This document shows, piece by piece, positions 27,701-31,478 of a DNA stretch of 31,478 nt (its first letter is position 1; each line of letters starts with the position of its first letter). Both the position numbers and the translations under genes were made by a program. The notes beneath the pieces are model-generated. The model saw only the letters and a program-made list of their open reading frames with translations. It did no database searches and had not been told where the DNA came from. Origin of the DNA: a virus; the IMG/VR virus record IMGVR_UViG_3300021364_000104, positions 1-31,478 of that record; one strand, 5' to 3'.

Positions 27701-29819
27701 TCCAGGCCAAGATAATCTTTTACTTGCTACTAAATTTTATTCTAATGCTGAAAGAACACAAACGCCAGCAAATGGAACATGGAAATCTAACTATGGCGGG
27801 AATGCTACAAATATTTATACATACTTATTAAATGGTGTGCCCCAAACCCCCACGAATGCGGTACAAGGTACTAATTGGAGGGCTTGTGCGGCTAATTTTA
27901 GTTTAACATCAAATAGAGGAGATAGCGGCTATACGCTATGTAATAATTTAACAGCTAATTTATTTGCTAATTATGATCCTAATGTATTAACATTGAATAC
28001 ATCTACATATGAGTGGAGAGTTAATAATGTAGTGCAGACAAGCTCTAATGGTCAAGCTAATTTCACAGCATCAAACCCAGGCGGTGCAGGGCTTGTTATA
28101 TATGGTGTGTCAGTGCAAGATACAAATGGAATCCCATATGAAGACCAATTTCAAATACAATGGCAAGACTGTAGTGTTAAGGTAAGGGTAAGAAAATGTG
28201 GTAATTCAACCGGTTATGCTGTTGCTACAGTTTTAGGAACCTCAACAATTGCAAATGGAGTTTTTGAACTAACTGCTGAGCCAAATCAACAATTACCAGA
28301 GGGCAATGGTTGTTATACAATATTACAAACAACGACTGAATCGTCTAATGCAGAAGTTACGGCTATAGGGCCAAATGGAGATTCAGGCCAACCTTATGCA
28401 AGTTGTAGCGTTTCCGCGTGTAATCCTGTAGATGAATTTTATTTATTATCAAGATGTCTTGATGGAGCACAATACAGAACGTCACAAACTATAGAAAACC
28501 TTAGTTATTATGTAAATCAAATTTTAGAATATAATACTCAATCATATACGGTAATAGGTACAACTACTAATACAGGTATAACATCAATTTCAAGTTTTAC
28601 AACTACCAGCTATACTAGTTGTCCAGCATATTATGGATTACAAAAATGTTCTGACCAATCTACTAATCATAGATCAGGTGTAGATGTAGAGCAATTTACA
28701 TTAAATGTAGGGGATAGAGTAAGCGATATACTTACTGGGGAATTTTATGTTGTTCAAAATAACACAGCAACATCAGGTAATTTAGCTACTGTGGTTAGCA
28801 CAGGTTTAACTGGATGTCCAGAACCTACACAAAATTATTATCAAATTAGAGAATGTTCTACAGGTACAGATTATAGAACGCAAAGAACAACAGACGCTGT
28901 AGTTCTTTATGTTGGAAATATAGTATATAATCAAACAGGTGATGTATTTTTTACAGTTATATCAAATACAGCGCAGGTTGGTGATTTTCCAGAGTACTCA
29001 ACACAAGTTTACCAGTCTCCTTACAGTAGTTGCCCGCTGGGTAGTTATAATTGTAATACTTATAATGATTGGGTAACAGCATCGTATAATTCTAGTACAG
29101 GCAATATAACACTTACGCCAGTTAGAAATACAACAACTGTTACAACTTATTCTCCAACAAATACCGCTTCAGGACAAGGAGTAATAACTGTGACTTATAG
29201 TTTTCAAGATTCAGATGTTAACTGGAGTAATACAGATGAAATTATTTCAGGTTGTACAATAACTGTTGATACAGGTACAGCTACTGTATATAGAGCTACA
29301 TTTACAGATTGTGATGGACTTGGTTCAACTATAAATGTTACTAGTAGCCAACAAATAGATACAGACCAAGTTCTTTCAGATGGAGTTACTTGTTATCAAT
29401 TTGCAAATAATAATGGTGGTAGTCCAGAACAAGATATAACAACATATACTTCTTACAACGAACCTGATTTAGATTCTACAGGAAATTGTGGAGTTTGTGA
29501 CGCTGTAGTAAATCCAACTACAACTACAACTACGACTACTACTCTAGCTCCTTGTATAGCGGTTGATGTATATAAAACAAGATTCAATCCAGCTACAAAC
29601 CCAGATGCAATGAGTATTTTATGTGGTAATGGATTTGCAACAACACAATATTTTAACGCAAGCTCAGTAGGTGCTGCAACTATATATTATTCAGATTTTA
29701 CCTGTACTACATATAAGAGCACAGCTGAATACATTTCTGACGCTAATAATACATCACAATATTATTATTGGAATGGTAATTCATTAACATTAATTGGGAA
29801 TACTGGGCCGTGTCAATAA
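21759..29819 (+). CDS. Giant tail nozzle (muzzle/stabilization) protein fused to repeat-rich adhesin
   Basis: A 2686-residue protein. Residues 1 to about 1080 look like the nozzle/'stabilization' protein of crAss-like podoviruses: FLRGRMNKDLDERLIPEGEY at 7-26 and the propeller-like stretch IYFVDRAKNAILRLSPDGL in about 875-900. The usual protein of this kind is, to my memory, much shorter. From about 1108 it becomes a Cys-bearing beta repeat protein. A tandem pair of ~76-residue domains (1108-1254) is followed by module X (1261-1346), Ig-like domains (to about 1445), two ~398-residue units (about 1445-1825 and 1840-2220), three ~66-residue Cys-bounded repeats (2228-2427), a second module X (2430-2515), a Thr9 hinge (2587-2595) and a 91-residue tip. 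Role inferred: DNA exit nozzle carrying a host-binding extension. Confidence 0.75.
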   Translation: MPEIKKTFLRGRMNKDLDERLIPEGEYTDAQNIQVSSTDESEAGTVQNIKGTTKIFDTIAQFSLELGDFNCVGAIQDDEHDKLYWFIKGTGTNTKQAIIEYDLANNIAKPILIDNAGTILEFLGDSNEKYIPGIKILDQMIIWTDNNTEPKIVDLQIFYNKTTYTQPDWSTTTSTTKEDILIIKKKPSSAPTVKITSYTSDTSNSIFEEKFIRFAYRWKFSNGQYSAYSPFTETVFDPTIDPVLNQIPYNKDEGYNERQKNNIEKIKLEGFEVPNNVEQIEVLYKESNNTNVYLYKTIKNPTQSEVVTIENKEESVFSVLPENQLLRQYDNVPVKAKAVEIVANRLMFGNYVEGIDINDYTPNLTITTVNRAKLPDFDNGTVNNTDLRTIKSGRKYQFGVVFEDEYGRQTPVITNETAVKNINYGENTLPQAFEITLNNAPAAERIKKYKYFIKESSDQYYNFIIEHVYDDNDNTEHAWLLVPSYEINKVNEEDTIVLKKAANGGAIAAPTKYKVLDISDSTPNGITSSASHAGKFFIKIKKDSNITSELLSQGGITNSALIAENSSNWEGPIYTVPSNALFLGQYSVQDGNQTYERTRFYYKDGKIYEVVDIIGYPVDNDFQSGVFATYNTNPTCSSLTDGNWADLSITGTGDPSGDVDAVFVQAISGNPDYPGAFYICLSNTPTTSGTGFGPAVFEVEPNDGILDIYYETEDAYNITDLTAKTLRWYNAYQFTDGVESDRIKDDFNEVTLGKGVRVSTQTDAKFKEYTRENGIISSDIYNSKNSVNNLNQFNTGLPITKDISPEYGGIQRLHIRSLQGSDLIVFAENRVLRLPANKDLLYNADGTTNLISTNQILGTAFPYAGDFGISDDPMSFAENGSRIYFVDRAKNAILRLSPDGLTVISSKGMKTFFRDKLNNQDLPIVGVFDEYSDQYILSFDNSDPTIAESVTFKENVDGWVSRLTYVVKPAVSINGKLYSFNYGNLYEHYHPSSTRNVFHEKLFTNSGVQLVFNQTPSAIKNFKTISYEGSQAKNSNKKGWSVGSIITDQQQGKIVEFKEKEGKWFANISGVTKDVGIEGTPDIDVQEFAIQGIGNLDNLGEVPTEFECSTAVYSMTTGNVGDPSISVATVSLGVIKSITPATLQEGEQEYTATITAPSTGYTNSGDDITCKFTLTLAPQENLTCTTNGFVLNIDDGLEGDAVTGSASINGAALTIQAINPGVYQPGSGLTYTATILVPAGYANQGATIDCDDTATAATGAYDCNTFSDWVTASYDVSTGNITVLPKRPSTTVHSYTPTGSAPNQGNVPITYTFSDSGVAWSNSGTQIQCIDGITVDTTVTYSATISGPSTFQVNSDTSLSVIVEGDGVYNQNIDVTSQLNDPVDFVWSGPASMSGITGTSTGLFTELAAGEVYTYYVTIDTTSLTGSSSSIVASKNIEWVDGPTVQLSASTSIAFTGDNVELTANGQNISNASFEFSESYNDGATWSVVQAFSSDNTFTATKACGTNPGVVRYKVRMDGTNSITNTPLASPVESDQTNNKINVVWNDAPEWNLYFESSQAILHSICDTDINTLQQVALFGNTLTGAPNDPSFTTKLYQNCERTIDAGSGGTYLHIAPNGTKRYAYFNGANISAQPNSATGWLSCSNMYLTIIDGAQTIDITNQTIEKCANIDLVQITANIEGFEYDEILWSPTGSTSLSTTASSETVQSITYICTATNNTTNQTLTASATIDFVNCSTLVAARKCASTTQPLRYLRVDGIASMANAGDVVEFTAINNSTLPEGDGCYELVQKTGVTESDNITVSVTDVVGFSDCDSCNCDPTGTSEFTNISFSDAIKYIYADGGGYNTITLSASVTNAICLSTASYQWYAGLSTDKTSHISIKTTSSNSTTVTYQELTSAGLSITPGSTLVHYHCKLSYTIGNGSSQSAESDSTQGMSWINLPEFTLSYLNSGTASNPDDSICSSTSGSTLYPVFGNEGQDPGQDNLLLATKFYSNAERTQTPANGTWKSNYGGNATNIYTYLLNGVPQTPTNAVQGTNWRACAANFSLTSNRGDSGYTLCNNLTANLFANYDPNVLTLNTSTYEWRVNNVVQTSSNGQANFTASNPGGAGLVIYGVSVQDTNGIPYEDQFQIQWQDCSVKVRVRKCGNSTGYAVATVLGTSTIANGVFELTAEPNQQLPEGNGCYTILQTTTESSNAEVTAIGPNGDSGQPYASCSVSACNPVDEFYLLSRCLDGAQYRTSQTIENLSYYVNQILEYNTQSYTVIGTTTNTGITSISSFTTTSYTSCPAYYGLQKCSDQSTNHRSGVDVEQFTLNVGDRVSDILTGEFYVVQNNTATSGNLATVVSTGLTGCPEPTQNYYQIRECSTGTDYRTQRTTDAVVLYVGNIVYNQTGDVFFTVISNTAQVGDFPEYSTQVYQSPYSSCPLGSYNCNTYNDWVTASYNSSTGNITLTPVRNTTTVTTYSPTNTASGQGVITVTYSFQDSDVNWSNTDEIISGCTITVDTGTATVYRATFTDCDGLGSTINVTSSQQIDTDQVLSDGVTCYQFANNNGGSPEQDITTYTSYNEPDLDSTGNCGVCDAVVNPTTTTTTTTTLAPCIAVDVYKTRFNPATNPDAMSILCGNGFATTQYFNASSVGAATIYYSDFTCTTYKSTAEYISDANNTSQYYYWNGNSLTLIGNTGPCQ
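25080..25508 (+). repeat. Tandem ~76-residue beta domains in giant protein
   Basis: Two similar domains lie at about residues 1108-1174 and 1184-1254. Each has a Cys near the start (C1108, C1184), a YTATI strand in the second half, a Gly-Tyr-x-Asn-x-Gly turn and a Cys in an IxC motif near the end (C1170, C1250). The paired Cys may form a disulfide. Confidence 0.65.
25539..25797 (+). repeat. Module X, first copy
   Basis: Residues 1261-1346 (YDCNTFSDWVTASY, then STGNITVLPKR ... ITYTFSDSGVAWSN) closely match residues 2430-2515 later in the protein. Shared features are the CNT..DWVTASY..STGNIT opening, the VAWSN/VNWSN strand and the ITVDT ending. Confidence 0.75.
26085..28420 (+). repeat. Tandem duplication of ~398-residue unit in giant protein
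   Basis: Two large units of similar design follow one another. The boundaries are approximate. Matching landmarks are SICDTD (C1566) with SICSST (C1963), TKLYQNCERT with TKFYSNAERT, and LPEGDGCYELVQ (C1786) with LPEGNGCYTILQ (C2185). Landmark spacing is 397 and 399 residues. Sequences have diverged considerably, so the duplication is old or under diversifying pressure. Confidence 0.7.
28440..29039 (+). repeat. Three tandem ~66-residue Cys-bounded repeats
   Basis: Copies begin at residues 2228 (YLLSRCLDGAQYRT), 2291 (YYGLQKCSDQSTNHRS) and 2360 (YYQIRECSTGTDYRTQ). Each has an early Cys, a central hydrophobic strand with Asn/Gly turn (YVNQIL, NVGDRV, YVGNIV) and ends in a Cys-Pro pair. The regular Cys pair per repeat suggests a disulfide-stapled beta domain. 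Confidence 0.75.
29046..29303 (+). repeat. Module X, second copy
   Basis: Residues 2430-2515 (YNCNTYNDWVTASY, then SSTGNITLTPVR ... VTYSFQDSDVNWSN) repeat the module at 1261-1346. The two copies bracket the large internal duplications, which implies dispersed rather than tandem copying of this module. Confidence 0.75.
29517..29543 (+). repeat. ACN triplet run encoding Thr9 hinge
   Basis: Nine Thr codons in a row (residues 2587-2595, mixed ACT/ACA/ACG) separate the C-terminal 91-residue domain from the rest of the giant protein. A similar run of seven Thr codons at 7156-7176 lies in the propeller adhesin. Confidence 0.9.
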
Positions 29820-29833
29820 TTAAATAAAATTTT

Positions 29834-30739
29834 ATGATATATATATGCGCTCAGCCAGCTATATTATATTATGCTTGGCAGATAGATACAATGCTTTATA
29901 ATTTTAAAGATACTGGGATAGACTTAAATAATGTACATATTGTTTGTTCATTTAAAGCTCCTATTGATCCATATTTTAGAAAATTAGAAAAAAAATATTC
30001 AGCTAAATTTTTTTATTATCAAGATACAAGGTTTGAACCTGATTATATATCTAGTATACGACCACATATATTGGCTAAACATTTTGAAAGTAATAAATAT
30101 TTAGAAACCACTCCTATATTTTATCATGACTGTGATATTGTTTTAGCTAGGCCGTTAGAATTAAAAAATTATATAAGCAATAATATAAATTATTTATCTG
30201 ATACAATTTCATATATAGGGCATGATTATATAAAAAGCAAAGGGGAAGAAGTATTAAATTTAATGTGTAAAGTAATGAATATATGCTCTTGCAAAGTTAG
30301 AGCTAATCAACACAATTCAGGTGGAGCACAGTATTTATTAAAAAACATACCAGCTGATTTTTGGAAAGCGGTAGAAGATGATAGTGAAAACTTATTTTAT
30401 GCTTTAACAGAATATAATAAAGTTAAAAAGCAACAAGACCCAGAATACCACGAATTACAAATATGGTGCGCTGATATGTGGGCTTTATTATGGAATTTAT
30501 GGAAAATAAATAGGCCTACAGCAATAATACCAGAAATGGATTTTGTATGGCCAGTTGAAAAACGGGATTCAATACAAGGTAAATCAATAATTCATAATGC
30601 TGGAGTTTTAAATAATAAAAATAGATTATTTTATAAATCTGACTATAGATCTAAACTTCCAGATTTAAATTTAGATATTGATGAAACAAAGGTGTCTTCG
30701 TTCTATTATAGCTTTGTAAAAAAAGCATTATTAACGTAA
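29834..30739 (+). CDS. Glycosyltransferase-like protein (GT-A fold, GT8-like)
   Basis: A 301-residue soluble protein. YHDCDIVLARPL carries a DxD motif (D99-C100-D101), the metal- and sugar-nucleotide-binding motif of GT-A transferases. NSGGAQYLL (161-169) sits where many GT-A enzymes bind the acceptor or donor. HNAG (254-257) resembles the HxxG metal-binding motif of family 8. The N-terminus (IYICAQPAILYYAWQIDTML) could be the first Rossmann-like strand and helix. There is no signal peptide or membrane segment. It lies 14 bases after the giant adhesin gene and before virion genes, so it may glycosylate a virion protein or a host surface sugar. Substrate and acceptor cannot be told from sequence. 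Confidence 0.65.
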   Translation: MIYICAQPAILYYAWQIDTMLYNFKDTGIDLNNVHIVCSFKAPIDPYFRKLEKKYSAKFFYYQDTRFEPDYISSIRPHILAKHFESNKYLETTPIFYHDCDIVLARPLELKNYISNNINYLSDTISYIGHDYIKSKGEEVLNLMCKVMNICSCKVRANQHNSGGAQYLLKNIPADFWKAVEDDSENLFYALTEYNKVKKQQDPEYHELQIWCADMWALLWNLWKINRPTAIIPEMDFVWPVEKRDSIQGKSIIHNAGVLNNKNRLFYKSDYRSKLPDLNLDIDETKVSSFYYSFVKKALLT

Positions 30740-30749
30740 TAATAACAAT

Positions 30750-31076
30750 ATGAGTCAAATAACACTTAATATAACAGCACATAATAATACGTCTTTACAG
30801 ATAGGTGATACATTGTATTATTTGGGTACAGATAGTAATAAAAAAAGAATTGGCCCGTTGTTATCAAAAACAACATCTACAATAACATGTGATACCGATG
30901 CTAATAGTGATTTAACACAATTAAGTGCATCAAGCTATTTATTTTTTGGCAAAGATCATGTTATCAATACTTCCGGTATAATTGGATATTACGCTGAAGT
31001 TAATTTTTCAAACAATTCTGAACAAGAGGCTGAGTTATTTGCAGTAAATTCAGAAATATTTATAAGTAGTAATTAA
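30750..31076 (+). CDS. Small beta-rich protein of unknown function
   Basis: A 108-residue protein rich in Thr, Ser and Asn with predicted beta strands (ITLNITAHNN, SLQIGDTLYYLG, TITCDTDAN, GYYAEVNFSN). The 'LQxGDTLYY' turn occurs in small structural proteins of marine phages, in my memory. It has no membrane or signal segment. It is 10 bases after the transferase gene and one base before the next ATG, so it is most likely a minor virion protein. It could also be the acceptor of the transferase, but nothing directly shows that. Confidence 0.5.
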   Translation: MSQITLNITAHNNTSLQIGDTLYYLGTDSNKKRIGPLLSKTTSTITCDTDANSDLTQLSASSYLFFGKDHVINTSGIIGYYAEVNFSNNSEQEAELFAVNSEIFISSN

Positions 31077-31077
31077 A

Positions 31078-31478
31078 ATGGCATTAGGAGCATTAATAAA
31101 AGCGGGATCAGTTTTAATCCCAGGCATAGCTAAAGGTATTGGATCTCTTTTTGGAGGAAGAAAAAGAAGAAGAAGAGAAAGAGCTGCTATGTCAACATAC
31201 CAAAACGAATTATCAGCATACAAAACATTTGACTTTACAAACCCATATGCAGGTTTAGAAAATAGAATGGAAGATTTAAAAGTTGCAACAGGTGCGGCTG
31301 AATTCCAATCTCAACAACAAGAAAGAGCTTTAGCGCAAGGTTTAGAGGCTTTAAGAGGGACTGCAGGGGGTACTGGCGTTGCTGCAATTGCACAGGCTTT
31401 AGCACAACAGCAAGCAAGAGGCCAACAACAAATATCCGCAAGATTAGAGCAGCAAGAATTAAGAAATGAATTAATATC
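31078..31478 (+). CDS. Internal virion / ejection-type protein (3' end outside window)
   Basis: The frame is open to the window end, giving 133 visible residues. The ATG follows the upstream stop by one base. The N-terminus (ALGALIKAGSVLIPGIAKGI) is a Gly-rich amphipathic segment, followed by a basic cluster (RKRRRRER, 28-35). Then comes NPYAGLENRMEDLKVATGAA and a Gln/Ala-rich helix with LRGTAGGTGVAAIAQALAQQ. The 'NPY-x-x-LEN...RGxAGGTGVAAIAQALA' pattern is what I recall from internal or ejected proteins of podoviruses, comparable in place to T7 gp14. Such proteins leave the capsid with the DNA and can cross the cell envelope. The assignment rests on motif memory and on the neighbouring tail genes. 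Confidence 0.6.
   Translation, partial: MALGALIKAGSVLIPGIAKGIGSLFGGRKRRRRERAAMSTYQNELSAYKTFDFTNPYAGLENRMEDLKVATGAAEFQSQQQERALAQGLEALRGTAGGTGVAAIAQALAQQQARGQQQISARLEQQELRNELI

Noticed and set aside
25080-29543. CRISPR-like or direct DNA repeat array
   Set aside because: The repeats are recognisable in protein only, are 66-400 codons long and diverged at DNA level; there are no short identical repeats with spacers.
1-31478. tRNA genes, integrase, insertion sequences or attachment sites
   Set aside because: Gaps between genes are too short for tRNAs, no cloverleaf-like segment was seen, and no recombinase or transposase frame is present.

Overview
The window is a dense block of phage virion genes. 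It holds about 22 genes, all on the + strand, most separated by 0-25 bases or overlapping; the largest gap is about 80 bases. GC is low, roughly one third by eye. I see no recognisable Shine-Dalgarno sequence before any start; leaders are A/T-rich, often ending AAAATG, ATAATG or AAATTATG. That translation style, with the protein families present, points to a tailed phage of a Bacteroidota (flavobacteria-like) host, probably aquatic. Terminase, ~800-residue portal, scaffold-like gene, capsid protein, two connector/ring proteins and a giant nozzle ('stabilization'/muzzle) protein occur in that order. This order, and several remembered sequence motifs, suggest a podovirus of, or related to, the crAss-like phages (Crassvirales). 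That assignment is inference from memory and no search was run.

Layout. 1-691: end of a lysis-type module (partial coiled-coil protein, then a GTA-type holin). 693-10165: an array of fibre/adhesin genes, each with a different architecture: a long fibre with shaft repeats, a coiled-coil-stalk adhesin, a beta-propeller adhesin with a poly-Thr hinge, a fibre ending in a self-cleaving S74 chaperone domain, and a protein with a 'TSGPI...FYG' N-terminus and an FN3-like domain. Two small genes of unknown role lie among them. 10192-11986: four small genes, including a probable GroES-fold cochaperonin and a possible small terminase subunit. 11986-19273: large terminase with a lambda-like deviant Walker A, portal, acidic scaffold candidate and major capsid protein, the last codon-optimised. 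19274-21754: a hairpin, a conserved unknown protein, a second hairpin and two connector/ring proteins. 21759-29819: a single 2686-residue gene whose first ~1100 residues look like the nozzle protein and whose remaining ~1600 residues are a repeat-built adhesin. 29834-30739: a glycosyltransferase-like protein. 30750-31478: a small beta-rich protein and the start of an internal virion/ejection-type protein cut by the window end.

Together the genes describe packaging (terminase, portal), shell building (scaffold, capsid, cochaperonin), a short tail (rings, nozzle, internal protein) and a diversified host-recognition surface. The most unusual features are the nozzle-adhesin fusion with nested duplications and the glycosyltransferase placed directly after it. 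No tRNA, CRISPR array, insertion sequence, integrase or reverse transcriptase was seen, and no gene-free stretch exceeds 300 bases.
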